64,000 nucleotides of DNA, taken from NCBI GenBank assembly GCA_019636655.1, contig JAHBXB010000003.1, positions 124,001-188,000 of the forward strand, written 5' to 3'. A program made the position numbers and the translations under genes. A model generated the notes under the pieces. It was not told the origin of the DNA, made no database searches, and saw only the letters and a program-made list of their open reading frames with translations. The DNA is from Phycisphaeraceae bacterium. GTDB lineage: Bacteria > Planctomycetota > Phycisphaerae > Phycisphaerales > UBA1924. This document shows, piece by piece, positions 30,846 through 38,956 of the stretch. The first letter of the stretch is position 1, and every line of letters starts with the position of its first letter.

Positions 30846-31379
30846 TGCGTCATGCCCTTCGTCCAGGTGCACGTCCATCAGCAGCACATCGAGAACCCGC
30901 CCGAACTTCTCCCCGCACCGCCGGAGCGTCCCCACATCCTTGAACCCCAGTCTGGCGTGCATCCGGTTCGATGCCTCATTCGGCTGCGAGATCCGTGCCA
31001 CCACCACCCGCACCGCCTTCCCCTTCCTCGCCCGCTCCAGTACCTCCCGCAGCAGACGCTCCCCGATCCCACGCCCTCGCCAGGCCTGGTGCATGTACAC
31101 CGAGCACTCCGCCGTCCGCCGATACGCGGGCCTCACCGACCACGCCGACAATCCCGCCCACCCGATCACGGTTCCCTCGGCCACGGCAACCAGCAGCGGG
31201 TACGCGCCCGCGCCGAACGCGGCGAACCACGCCGCCCGCTCTTCCAGTGTCTTCGGGACCGTCTCGAACGTCGCCGTCCCGTGCAGCACCTCGACGTCGT
31301 AGATCGCGAAGATCCCGGCCACATCCGCGGCCACCCCCGCCCTGATCCGCACGCCGTCGGCGCTCCTGCCGCTCACCAC
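30843..31379 (-). CDS. GNAT family N-acetyltransferase (phosphinothricin acetyltransferase-like)
   Basis: A 178-residue GNAT protein. The acetyl-CoA loop is QAWRGRGIGERLLREVL, preceded by the strand ECSVYMH and followed by NEASNRMHARLGFKDVGTL, typical of the YncA/PAT subgroup. The N-terminus has DVAGIFAIYDVEVLHGTATFE, also typical of this subgroup. It probably acetylates a small amine such as an amino acid analogue. The start overlaps the preceding SDR gene by seven bases, so the two form an operon. Confidence 0.88.
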   Translation of the reverse strand: MVSGRSADGVRIRAGVAADVAGIFAIYDVEVLHGTATFETVPKTLEERAAWFAAFGAGAYPLLVAVAEGTVIGWAGLSAWSVRPAYRRTAECSVYMHQAWRGRGIGERLLREVLERARKGKAVRVVVARISQPNEASNRMHARLGFKDVGTLRRCGEKFGRVLDVLLMDVHLDEGHDA

Positions 31380-32050
31380 GCGATCTCCGCGCCGTCGTAG
31401 TTCAGAAACCGCCCGGTGTCCGCCGGCCGCAACCTGTCGATCACCGCCAGCATCGCCTCGGCGCTCTGCTCAGGGCTCAACGGAGCCTTTTCGCCTCCCA
31501 TATCCGTTCTCACCCACCCGGGGTGCACGACCACGCAGATGAACCCCTCGCCGGCCAGTTCGTGCGCCTTCGACCTCGTCAACTGGTTCAGAGCCGACTT
31601 GCTCGCCCGGTAGGCATACGACGATCCGCCCGTGTTCCCGCTGATCGACCCCAGGGCGCTCGTGATGTTGACGATCACCCGGCGCTCCCCGGCCCGCAGG
31701 CTCTCCATCACCGCCGCGCTCACCAGCATTGGCGAGAAGGCGTTCACCATGAACACCCGGTGCATCTCCGCCGCGGTCAGGTCGCCGACCCGCTTGAGCC
31801 CCGACGACACCCCCGCGTTGTTGATCAGTACGTCGATCGCCGTCCCCTTCAGCGATTCCCCTAGCGCACGGATCGACGCCTCATCCCCGGCATCCAGCCG
31901 AACCACCCGCTGCGCCACCCGCTTCAGCGCGGCCGCCGCATCCACATCCCGCGCCGTCCCGATGACACGGTCGCCACGCTCGGACAACTGCCGCGCCAAC
32001 TCGAGGCCGATCCCTCGGTTCGCTCCCGTCACCAGGTAAGTCCGCGCCAC
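31373..32050 (-). CDS. Short-chain dehydrogenase/reductase
   Basis: A 225-residue SDR with TGANRGIGLELA, NNAGVSSG, the catalytic serine in NITSALGS and YRASKSALN. It lacks an obvious C-terminal substrate domain, which fits small carbonyl reductases of the sepiapterin/csgA-like group. It shares an overlap with the GNAT gene downstream and follows the SnoaL-like gene by 35 bases. The substrate is unknown. Confidence 0.9.
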   Translation of the reverse strand: MARTYLVTGANRGIGLELARQLSERGDRVIGTARDVDAAAALKRVAQRVVRLDAGDEASIRALGESLKGTAIDVLINNAGVSSGLKRVGDLTAAEMHRVFMVNAFSPMLVSAAVMESLRAGERRVIVNITSALGSISGNTGGSSYAYRASKSALNQLTRSKAHELAGEGFICVVVHPGWVRTDMGGEKAPLSPEQSAEAMLAVIDRLRPADTGRFLNYDGAEIAW

Positions 32051-32085
32051 GCACTCCTCCTGCCCCCCATTCCCCTCTCCGTTCC

Positions 32086-32460
32086 CTATTCCCCCCGCTC
32101 CGCGTAGTGCGAGATCGATCGCACCACCTTCCCCGCATCGTCAAAGAAGAAGACCTCCACCGCCAGATCGCCGGACATCCGCTGGTACACCAGGTTCACC
32201 GTCTCCACCCCCACGCCCACGTGCATCGGGTTGAACCTCAGGGTCGGGTTCTTCTCGATCGCCCGCGCGAAGTACTCCCGCACGGTCCCTTTCCCCTTGA
32301 GCGCCCGGCACTCCGGGTCGCCCGTGTACCTCGCGATGTAGGGCGATGAGTGCTCGATCCCTTCCGCGTACAGCGCCATGATGCCGTCCAGGTCGTGCGC
32401 GTTCCACGCGCCGTACCACGCCGCCGCGAATCCGTGCGCCTGCTCGGCCGTCATCTTCAT
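32086..32460 (-). CDS. SnoaL-like (NTF2 fold) protein
   Basis: A 124-residue protein with the NTF2/SnoaL pattern: AAWYGAWNAHDLDGIMALYAEGIEHSSP at the start, then GKGTVREYFARAIEKNPTLRF and VYQRMSGDLAVEVFFFDDAGKVVRSISHYAE. Such proteins may bind or isomerise small hydrophobic compounds. The residues do not fix the activity. It heads a minus-strand cluster with an SDR and an acetyltransferase, possibly one small-molecule modification unit. Confidence 0.8.
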   Translation of the reverse strand: MKMTAEQAHGFAAAWYGAWNAHDLDGIMALYAEGIEHSSPYIARYTGDPECRALKGKGTVREYFARAIEKNPTLRFNPMHVGVGVETVNLVYQRMSGDLAVEVFFFDDAGKVVRSISHYAERGE

Positions 32461-32544
32461 GATTTGAGCGTATCCCCACGCGCCCAGGCCGGCTCACGTC
32501 CCACGCCGCGTCGATCCGCAGCGGACCGGGTAGAGTCCCCACCC

Positions 32545-34290
32545 ATGCCCCCCTTCCACCCCCTCACCCCCATCGCACCCTGTCCCACCCGGCCCACGCG
32601 GCCCCGGCGCATCGCCCGCTCTCTCGCCGCCCGCGCGTACATCGCGATCATCGGCCTCGCCTTCGCCGCGGCGATCGGCGGGGCTTCGCTCCAGCCCCGC
32701 GGCCTGCCGGATGGGCCCACGTGGGGCCGCGGCAACTTCCAGCCCACGGCCGCCAACACGGTCTTTGCCACGGGAGATGGGTGCTCGCTGTGCCACAGCG
32801 CCTCGCCTTCGGCACGGGCCCTCTGGTCGCCGACGGGCGACGATGTCTCCCCCCACGGCCTGTGGAAGGCCACCCTCATGGCCCATTCCGCCAAGGACCC
32901 CTATTGGCGAGCCCAGGTCGCCAAGGAGACCGCCCGCAACCCCGCCAAGGCGGCGGACCTCGAAGCCCTCTGCCTCCGCTGCCACGCCCCGATGGGCCAC
33001 CACACGAACCTCATCGCCGGCCAGCCGCCCCTGCGCCTCGCGGACGCCACCTCGCACCCGCTGTACTCCGACGGCGTCTCGTGCACCGTCTGCCACCAGG
33101 CCCAGCCTGATGGGCTCGGCACGGAGGCCCGTTTCAGCGGCAACCTGGAGATCAAGCCCGGCCGCCAGATCTTCGGGCCGTACCCCGACCCCGGCGGCCA
33201 GCCCATGATCGTGCACTCGGCCTTCACCCCCACCCACGGCGAGCACATCCGCTCCTCCGCCCTCTGCGCCTCCTGCCACACCCTCCGCACCGAGCACACG
33301 GGGACGCGGTTCCCGGAGCAGTCCCCCTACCTCGAATGGCGCAACAGCATCTTCAGCGATGAGGCCCAGGCGACCGCCGACTCGCGCTCCTGCCAGGAGT
33401 GCCACATGGCCGACGTCGGCCCGATGCGCGTGGCCCGCAACCCCGCCGGCGCCGACTTCAATCTCGCCACTCGCTCCCCCGTGCGGGCCCACGCCTTTGT
33501 TGGGGGCAACGCCCTGATGCTCGACATCCTCCGCACCAACGCCGCCGACCTGGGCGTCACGGCCCCGGCCGCGGACCTGGAACGCATGGCCCGGGCCACG
33601 CGGGCCCAGCTCTCCCAGCGGACGGCGACGATCGAACTCCAGAACATCCGCCGCGAGACGGCCCCCGACGGCCGCCGATGGCTGGTCTTTGAGGCTCTCA
33701 TCACCAACCTCACGGGGCACAAGTTCCCGACCGGCTACCCCGCGCGGCGGGCGTGGGTGCAGGCGCAGGTCCGGGACGGGCGGGGGACGATCTTCAACTC
33801 CGGCGACACGGATGAGTCCGGGCGGCTCAGGAACGTCGCGGATGAACTGGCGATCCCCCACTACGACGTCATCGATTCCCCCGGCCAGGTCGCGGTGTAC
33901 GAGATGGTCGCGGCGGACCCCGCGGGGGCGCCGACCACGCACCTGTCGGAGATGGCGACGCGGCTGAAGGACAACCGGCTGCTCCCGGCGGGGTACCGCC
34001 CCGACGGCCCGCACGCGGAGGACACCGCCCCCATCGGCGTGCAGGGCGATGCGAACTTTCAGGGGGGCTCGGACCGCGTCACCTACCGGGTGCCGCTGGC
34101 TGATGAGGCCGGTGGGCGGTTGACGATTGTGGCGTCGATCTGGTACCAGCCGATCCCACCCGCCTGGGTGGCTCCCCTTCGCTCCCTCACGATGAACAGC
34201 CCCGAGGCCGCCGCGTTCGTGCGGATGTACGATGCGGCGAAGCCGAAGCCGGAGCAGGTGGCGATCACGGTTGCGTTTGATCACCCCTAA
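32545..34290 (+). CDS. Five-haem cytochrome c-like protein
   Basis: A 581-residue protein. An N-terminal hydrophobic segment (residues 30-48, AYIAIIGLAFAAAIGGAS) is a signal anchor. Five CxxCH haem sites follow: C80-H84, C143-H147, C180-H184, C241-H245 and C283-H287. The spacing and the segment DGVSCTVCHQ resemble the multihaem domain family used in periplasmic electron transfer. Residues from about 350 to the end have no haem sites and look like a beta-rich domain (TGHKFPTGYPARRAWVQAQV). It should act outside the cytoplasm; redox partners are not nearby. Its last 24 codons are repeated as a fragment downstream of the next gene. Confidence 0.85.
   Translation: MPPFHPLTPIAPCPTRPTRPRRIARSLAARAYIAIIGLAFAAAIGGASLQPRGLPDGPTWGRGNFQPTAANTVFATGDGCSLCHSASPSARALWSPTGDDVSPHGLWKATLMAHSAKDPYWRAQVAKETARNPAKAADLEALCLRCHAPMGHHTNLIAGQPPLRLADATSHPLYSDGVSCTVCHQAQPDGLGTEARFSGNLEIKPGRQIFGPYPDPGGQPMIVHSAFTPTHGEHIRSSALCASCHTLRTEHTGTRFPEQSPYLEWRNSIFSDEAQATADSRSCQECHMADVGPMRVARNPAGADFNLATRSPVRAHAFVGGNALMLDILRTNAADLGVTAPAADLERMARATRAQLSQRTATIELQNIRRETAPDGRRWLVFEALITNLTGHKFPTGYPARRAWVQAQVRDGRGTIFNSGDTDESGRLRNVADELAIPHYDVIDSPGQVAVYEMVAADPAGAPTTHLSEMATRLKDNRLLPAGYRPDGPHAEDTAPIGVQGDANFQGGSDRVTYRVPLADEAGGRLTIVASIWYQPIPPAWVAPLRSLTMNSPEAAAFVRMYDAAKPKPEQVAITVAFDHP
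34210..34282 (+). repeat. Direct repeat, copy 1 (3' end of the cytochrome gene)
   Basis: This 73-base stretch, starting GCCGCGTTCGTGCGGATG and ending GCGTTTGATC, recurs at 35963-36029 nearly identically with one 6-base deletion. A weaker third copy begins at 36542. Copy 1 is inside the coding sequence of the cytochrome. Confidence 0.9.
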
Positions 34291-34389
34291 GCCGCCGCGG
34301 CGCCTTCGCGTCGCCAATGCAACTCCGGCCATTGTGTGTTCCACACCGTGGCACTGCTGTTGAGAGACACTCTCACTTGCACATTGTGA

Positions 34390-34417
34390 TTGACACGCAA
34401 TAACTCCTGCGGATAAT
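34390..34417 (+). promoter_or_regulatory. Sigma-70-type promoter upstream of the AAA gene
   Basis: TTGACA (34390-34395), 16-base spacer, GATAAT (34412-34417). It is the best -35 match seen in the window and lies 240 bases before the AAA start codon. Confidence 0.65.
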
Positions 34418-34441
34418 CGCTTCACGTTCAGGAGTTCACGT

Positions 34442-34471
34442 ATGCAGGCACGGCAACACATCTTCCTTTGA
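34442..34471 (+). CDS. Possible nine-codon leader peptide
   Basis: The frame MQARQHIFL has AGGAG six bases before its ATG and directly follows the promoter at 34390. There is a repeated TTCACG flanking the ribosome binding site (34421 and 34437). It may be a translated leader controlling the AAA gene, or chance. From 34472 to 34654 nothing else is recognised. Confidence 0.3.
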   Translation: MQARQHIFL

Positions 34472-34654
34472 CCCGTCGCCGCCGGTCGGCCTCGGGCCGA
34501 TCGAGTGAAGCACCCACGTTTTCCCCAATATTTCGAGCCCTTTTCTCGCGTCCCGCCCGTGTTGGCACTCGCGCGCCCTTTGCGCTGATGGCACCCCGCC
34601 ATCAGCCTCGGTCGCGCTCGGGCCAGCGCCCTGGCGGGCCCCACCTTTCACCCC

Positions 34655-35911
34655 GTGACCACAATGATCGACTTCTTCAACAACCTGTTCACCCAGGTCC
34701 CGCTCCTCCAGGGCGGCCTTGCCATCATGGTCGCCGGCTGGGTCGGCTACCAGTGCCGTGCGCTCCCCGAGCGACTGTGGGCCTTCGCCCGCCTGTGGAC
34801 GACCCGCGTCGTTCATGTCCGCGACACCCACCCGCACTACGAGGCCTGGCTCACCATGCTGACGGAAGGCTCCGTCCGCAACGGCGGCCCGCGCACCCTC
34901 GAACTCCGGGTCCAGTGGGACCCCGATGGAAACCGTCTGTCCGCGCCGAAACTCGCGGCGGGCACGGACGTCTTCTGGGCGCGCGTGCACGGCAAGTGGT
35001 GCCACGTCACCGTGCACCGCGATGAGGTTCAGTCCAAGCAGAACCTGGCCCAGCGGTTCATGATCACGCTGGAGATCATCTGGTGCACCCGCGCCCACCT
35101 GTCCCGCATGGTGGAAGAGGTGTCGCGCCGGGCGACGGTCGTGGAACACCGGCAACTGGTGGACCTCTACAACCGCTTCGGCTCGTGCACCACGGTGAAG
35201 ATCCCCAAGCGCGATCCCGGCACGCTCTGCCTGCCTCCCGGCGCCTTCGACTCGGTCGAGACCCGGCTGCGCGAGTTCCTCGGCGCCCGCGAGCAGTACG
35301 AGTGGGCGGGCCTTCCCTGGCGTTTCGGCGTGCTCCTCTCGGGGCCGCCGGGCACCGGGAAGACCTCGCTGGCCCACGCCCTCGCTTCGCGCCTGGACCT
35401 GCGCATCGCGGTCATCACCCTGGCCGACCTTGAGAGCGACCAGGAACTGGTGGATGTGTTCCGGAACGTGGAGCAGCAGGCGATCGTCCTCATCGAGGAC
35501 ATCGACTGCGCCTTCCGCCAGCGCGACGGCGGCGGCGAGGCGGCCGCGGGGATCTCGTTCTCGGGGTTCCTCAACTGCATCGACGGCGTGCTGGCGCCGC
35601 ACAACGGCCGCATCCTCGTGATGTCGACCAACCACGTGGACCGCCTCGACCCGGCCCTGATCCGGCCCGGACGAGTCGATCTGCACGTCGAGGTCCCGTA
35701 CCTGGCCCGGCAGGACGCCACGGACTACGCGGACCGGATCTTCCCGCACATCGCGGCCCGGCACGATGTGGTGAACGATGTGATGGCGCTCGATCATCCG
35801 ACCCCGGCGGTGCTGATCAACCGTCTGACCCAGCAGCGGTGGCACAAGCCGCGGCTGGGCGCGGGGACGGAAGCGATCGCCCCAGAGAGCAGACACCCGG
35901 CGCGGACCTGA
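34655..35911 (+). CDS. BCS1-like AAA ATPase
   Basis: A 418-residue protein from GTG 34655, or 415 from the ATG at 34664; neither has a good ribosome binding site. A short hydrophobic N-terminal segment (LLQGGLAIMVAGWVGY) is a likely membrane anchor. A BCS1-type middle domain follows (about 60-200), then a AAA module: Walker A LLSGPPGTGKTSLAHAL, Walker B IVLIEDIDCAF, sensor 1 ILVMSTNHVDRLDPALIRPGRVD with the arginine finger. Mitochondrial BCS1 translocates the Rieske protein; bacterial relatives are mostly uncharacterised. It stands alone and is bracketed by direct repeats of the cytochrome 3' end, which suggests insertion at this spot. Confidence 0.85.
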   Translation: MTTMIDFFNNLFTQVPLLQGGLAIMVAGWVGYQCRALPERLWAFARLWTTRVVHVRDTHPHYEAWLTMLTEGSVRNGGPRTLELRVQWDPDGNRLSAPKLAAGTDVFWARVHGKWCHVTVHRDEVQSKQNLAQRFMITLEIIWCTRAHLSRMVEEVSRRATVVEHRQLVDLYNRFGSCTTVKIPKRDPGTLCLPPGAFDSVETRLREFLGAREQYEWAGLPWRFGVLLSGPPGTGKTSLAHALASRLDLRIAVITLADLESDQELVDVFRNVEQQAIVLIEDIDCAFRQRDGGGEAAAGISFSGFLNCIDGVLAPHNGRILVMSTNHVDRLDPALIRPGRVDLHVEVPYLARQDATDYADRIFPHIAARHDVVNDVMALDHPTPAVLINRLTQQRWHKPRLGAGTEAIAPESRHPART

Positions 35912-35962
35912 AGAGGCCCGCGCCGGCTTCCCCCTTCCTCCCTTCCCCCCACCCCCCCCGCA

Positions 35963-36029
35963 GCCGCGTTCGTGCGGATGTACGATGCGGCGAAGCCGAA
36001 GCAGGTGGCGATCACGGTTGCGTTTGATC
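35963..36029 (+). repeat. Direct repeat, copy 2 (remnant of the cytochrome 3' end)
   Basis: It is nearly identical to 34210-34282 apart from a missing 6-base unit. In frame it would still read AAFVRMYDAAKPKQVAITVA and then run to a stop at about 36051. It is preceded by a C-rich tract (35930-35961). No gene start precedes it, so it is a non-coding remnant. Confidence 0.9.
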
Positions 36030-36101
36030 GAGGGGAGGCGGGGCCGAACTGAAGTCCTTCGTCTGCGGCCGGGTCCTCCCCTTGTCCTCTTGGAGTGCTC
36101 G

Positions 36102-36512
36102 ATGCGCCCGGTCAAACGCGGCCGAAAGATCGTGATCCTGCGAGGCCTGGCTGCGGTCGCGGTGCTCGGCGCTGCGGTTTGGCTCTTTACCCTCACGCCG
36201 ATGTGGCGGCACCGTTCGATTCGATTCGAGTCGGGAGCGTGGAAGGCCGCATCCGGAGCGTTCGACGATGACTCGATCCGCCAGCGAATGGTGGACGACC
36301 TGCTCCGTTCAAAGCGCCTCGTGGGCCTCTCGCGGTCGGAGGTGGAGTCGCTGATCGGCCCGCCCGCCGTCACTGAGTATTTCGGCGGCTACGACATGGT
36401 GTATCTGCTCGGTCAGGAGCGGTCGAGTTACTTTGCGATCGATTCCGAATGGCTTGCAATCACGCTCGACGGCGCGGGCCTCGTGATCGATGCTCGGCTC
36501 GTAACCGACTAA
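36102..36512 (+). CDS. Small membrane-anchored protein, BamE/SmpA-like C-terminus
   Basis: A 136-residue protein with TTGGAG before the ATG. A basic start (MRPVKRGRK) and one transmembrane helix (IVILRGLAAVAVLGAAVWLF) are followed by a soluble domain. The segment LVGLSRSEVESLIGPPAV resembles the G-x-S-x-x-E-V-x-x-L-x-G-P-P turn of SmpA/BamE-like proteins, and the end (WLAITLDGAGLVIDARLVTD) fits the closing beta hairpin. No lipobox is present. It follows the copy-2 repeat; the function is unknown. Confidence 0.6.
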   Translation: MRPVKRGRKIVILRGLAAVAVLGAAVWLFTLTPMWRHRSIRFESGAWKAASGAFDDDSIRQRMVDDLLRSKRLVGLSRSEVESLIGPPAVTEYFGGYDMVYLLGQERSSYFAIDSEWLAITLDGAGLVIDARLVTD

Positions 36513-36541
36513 CGTCGCCCCCCTCCCCCCGGCCCCCAAGC

Positions 36542-36570
36542 GGCCGCGTTCGTGGTGCGGAGTGCGATGG
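36542..36570 (+). repeat. Degenerate third copy of the repeat
   Basis: GGCCGCGTTCGTG is followed by GTGCGGAGTGCGATGG, matching the first 30 bases of the repeat with small indels. Like copy 2 it is preceded by a C-rich tract (36516-36538) and lies just after a gene end. Confidence 0.55.
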
Positions 36571-36602
36571 GAGTCAAACGCCTCTCCATCAAGCCTTCAG
36601 GA

Positions 36603-37700
36603 TCAGTCGCCCGGCGGATCTTTGGGCGGCACTGCTGGCGCCGGTGGAAACAGCTCTCTCAGGCCAGCAATCTTCTGCATTGTCTGCATCCACAAACGCG
36701 TGCTTTCAGAATCCCTTAAAGGCCCGCTAAGGCTGTCCAATGTTTGCTTGAGGCGATGCACATCGGCATTGCGAGTCGGCTGCATTATGTTCTCGAGTGC
36801 CAGCAGTACCGCTGGGTCAATCTTGCGCGGACCCTTCGCCGCCTCCTTGGCAGCTACTTGGGCCTCTCTCACTTCTTCAACGGCCTCGGCAGATACAGGC
36901 TGGGAGAACTGCTTGGCTGCGAACTCAACGAAGCGCTCCGGCTTGTACATGTGAAATGGGCTGGCAGTCATCGCTACGATCTCGCCGACGAGCGCCGGAT
37001 GAGGTCCAACAGTTTCGCCTCCCACTTCCCTCCACCAGTCTTTCTTCGCGTCGTCCGTCACGAAGATCACCGGCGGCTTGTGCTTCCGCACGTGTTCGAG
37101 CAACTCCATCCACACAAAGAGGTCCCCCCACTTCCGCTCATCTGCCTTCTTGTGGTCCTCAAAACCAGGAGGGATACCGCGGCGATATCGTTCCTCGCCC
37201 TCTTTGGACCATGCGTCCTTCTTTGCTGTGTCGGGCATCGCGCCCACGCGACCATCGTAGATACTGGTAATCTGGTCGAGGATCGGGTCCTTGCGGCGCA
37301 GAGCGTCAAGACCGTCGGAATCGGTCGTGATTTCCATGCGCAGCTTCCCGACTATCTCCTTCAGCCTCGTCTGCAGCTCGCTGCTGACAAATGGGTGTCG
37401 CCTTGTCTGGTCAAGACCTTGCACTAGGCTGTCAAACTGCTTGAGGAAGTCCTCACAGCTCTTTCGCTCCTCGCGAATCAGCCCAAGGCGATTGCGGTGG
37501 TACTCCATCGCAACTTGATAAGGAATCCAAAGACGCTCTTTGAGCTTGTCCAGGAGTTGAAGCAGCTCATCCCTTGCCGGAGTCGAGTATCGGTAGAGGT
37601 TTAGCAGCACGTTGGCGTCAAGGACGATTAGGCCCTTCTTCCACAGCACCTTGAGTTCGGCCGCGGTCGGAGGGTAATACCCAATTAGACTCTTCCGCAT
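36603..37700 (-). CDS. PIN-like domain ribonuclease-type protein (PIN_8/DUF4935)
   Basis: A 365-residue protein; the ATG has GGAGG ten bases upstream. The N-terminal PIN fold shows KKGLIVLDANVLLNLYRYS (D28), WIPYQVAMEYHRNR (E66), KWGDLFVWMELLEH (D193) and VIFVTDDAKKDWW (D216, D217), the acidic metal-binding set of PIN nucleases. The C-terminal about 110 residues are helical and Pro-rich at the very end. PIN_8 proteins occur in defence and stress loci, but no antitoxin gene is adjacent, so it is not a classical VapBC pair. Its base composition is lower in GC than its neighbours, which suggests acquisition. Confidence 0.8.
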   Translation of the reverse strand: MRKSLIGYYPPTAAELKVLWKKGLIVLDANVLLNLYRYSTPARDELLQLLDKLKERLWIPYQVAMEYHRNRLGLIREERKSCEDFLKQFDSLVQGLDQTRRHPFVSSELQTRLKEIVGKLRMEITTDSDGLDALRRKDPILDQITSIYDGRVGAMPDTAKKDAWSKEGEERYRRGIPPGFEDHKKADERKWGDLFVWMELLEHVRKHKPPVIFVTDDAKKDWWREVGGETVGPHPALVGEIVAMTASPFHMYKPERFVEFAAKQFSQPVSAEAVEEVREAQVAAKEAAKGPRKIDPAVLLALENIMQPTRNADVHRLKQTLDSLSGPLRDSESTRLWMQTMQKIAGLRELFPPAPAVPPKDPPGD

Positions 37701-37784
37701 TCGCAAAGCCTCCACAGGTCGACAGCATATGCGACCTTGGTGGGCAACGCTGACGGCTGAAGAAGTCTTCTGGGGTTGGAGGTG

Positions 37785-37813
37785 CCGGAGGAAGGGGCCT
37801 CCCCTTCCTCTGG
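37785..37813. repeat. G-rich/C-rich inverted repeat 1
   Basis: GAGGAAGGGG (37788-37797) pairs with CCCCTTCCTC (37801-37810), extended by CC/GG at the ends. It lies in the gene-free stretch 37701-38014 upstream of the PIN gene. Confidence 0.6.
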
Positions 37814-37864
37814 CATTCGCGGACCCTCCCCGCGCCTCTCGGTGAACGCGCGCACGCCTCTCGT

Positions 37865-37916
37865 GCATCGGTGAGCGAGCCTTGTTCATTGATGAGAAAC
37901 CGTTCTTCACCGATGC
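37865..37916. promoter_or_regulatory. 10-bp inverted repeat flanking 32 bases
   Basis: GCATCGGTGA at 37865-37874 and its exact reverse complement TCACCGATGC at 37907-37916 frame a lower-GC core. Its position between the PIN gene and the next minus-strand gene could make it a terminator or regulator site; there is no T run. Confidence 0.35.
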
Positions 37917-38014
37917 GCGCGATATCCCACGACGGCCCGGCTCAGCCTCGAAGGAGGCGAGCTGGAGCCGGCTCTGTTTTCGTTCATTCTCTGCCCTCCC
38001 TCTATGGCCTGTCA

Positions 38015-38725
38015 TCACGGGGGGAAGGGTCGGGAGAGCAGGTCTGCGGGTTCCATGGGAACGTTGAACGCCGGCTCGTAGATTGTCACGGTCTCGTCTT
38101 CAAGCGGTTCGTCGGCGGCGGAGTTGGCGGCGGTTTGGGCCGCGCGGATTCGATTCCCCGGCGGCGGTGGCGGCAGGGAGTGTCGCGGCTCCACTACCCG
38201 GCGGATGAACAGGTGCGTAGCATCGATCCAGACCTGCTCCTCGAAGCCGGGGCCGAGGTGGGGGCGCGAGAGGCCGATCACGATGCAGTTCTGCGATGCG
38301 GCTTCTGCGTTGCGGACGATCCTTGCGGGCCCGGGCGGACTCGCGCTGCGCTGTGCGGCCAACTCGGGCATGAGCAACTCTGGCACGCGGAGGGATGTCC
38401 CGAGCGATACGCCCGCGGCCGCTCCGAGCGCGCTGTGGAGCGTCTCGGCGTCCTCGAGTGGTGGGCGGATCGACCACCGGCGCCTCGCTCGTCCGTTCTC
38501 GATCCAGGTGGCATAGTGACCCCACCGGCTCCGGGCGATCCAAGGGTGGTACTCGAAGAGGAATCCGCCGGGACGCACGAACCGCGTCGAGAACCGCTCG
38601 CTGCAGGTCCATTGCCGGCGCGGGCTGTGCATGGTCGAGGTGACCACGCCCGTGTCCCTGTACGACTGGCAGCCCGCGTAGGCCGCGGCCACCCGTGCAA
38701 GGATCTGCTCTGCTTCGTCGAGCAT
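38015..38725 (-). CDS. LolA-like/DUF2092-like hypothetical protein
   Basis: A 236-residue protein from ATG 38725. The pattern YRDTGVVTSTMHSP, then FSTRFVRPGGFLFEY and later EEQVWIDATHLFIRRVVEP, is that of lipoprotein-carrier-like proteins that measure a curved beta sheet (LolA/DUF2092). No signal peptide is seen at this start, and upstream sequence runs into the tRNA fragment, so the true N-terminus may have been lost. The end is Pro-rich and acidic. The function is unknown. Confidence 0.55.
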   Translation of the reverse strand: MLDEAEQILARVAAAYAGCQSYRDTGVVTSTMHSPRRQWTCSERFSTRFVRPGGFLFEYHPWIARSRWGHYATWIENGRARRRWSIRPPLEDAETLHSALGAAAGVSLGTSLRVPELLMPELAAQRSASPPGPARIVRNAEAASQNCIVIGLSRPHLGPGFEEQVWIDATHLFIRRVVEPRHSLPPPPPGNRIRAAQTAANSAADEPLEDETVTIYEPAFNVPMEPADLLSRPFPP

Positions 38726-38775
38726 TAGATGCTCGCCCAATCCGGGGACGGGCGCGGGAGTTGTGGCCTGAGAAG

Positions 38776-38817
38776 TGCCGAGGGGCGGACTCGAACCGCC
38801 GACCTCCGGGTTATGAA
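38776..38817 (-). pseudogene. 3' half of a tRNA-Met (CAT) gene
   Basis: On the minus strand the sequence from the anticodon loop TTCATAA through CCCGG, variable loop, T arm (GGCGG TTCGAGT CCGCC) and 3' acceptor strand CCTCGGC plus A is intact, but no D arm or 5' acceptor strand precedes it. Such 3' tRNA halves are the usual scar of an element integrated into a tRNA gene (attL/attR); disruption by insertion or deletion is the alternative. Confidence 0.75.
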
Positions 38818-38956
38818 CTCGACTGAAACCCCTAGAAACACAGGAGAAGTGGCGTCCCCCCAGCACTGGCACCAGCAATCGAGTGACGATGCTATGCCAG
38901 TCGGTGCCATCGAGGCATGGGTGGCAGCATGCACGGTGGTACTCCCATCCTCGATC

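Noticed and set aside
32494-34644. A 716-codon minus-strand frame over the cytochrome gene
   Set aside because: The plus strand has five haem motifs and a signal anchor; the minus frame shows only Gly/Arg/Val-rich sequence.
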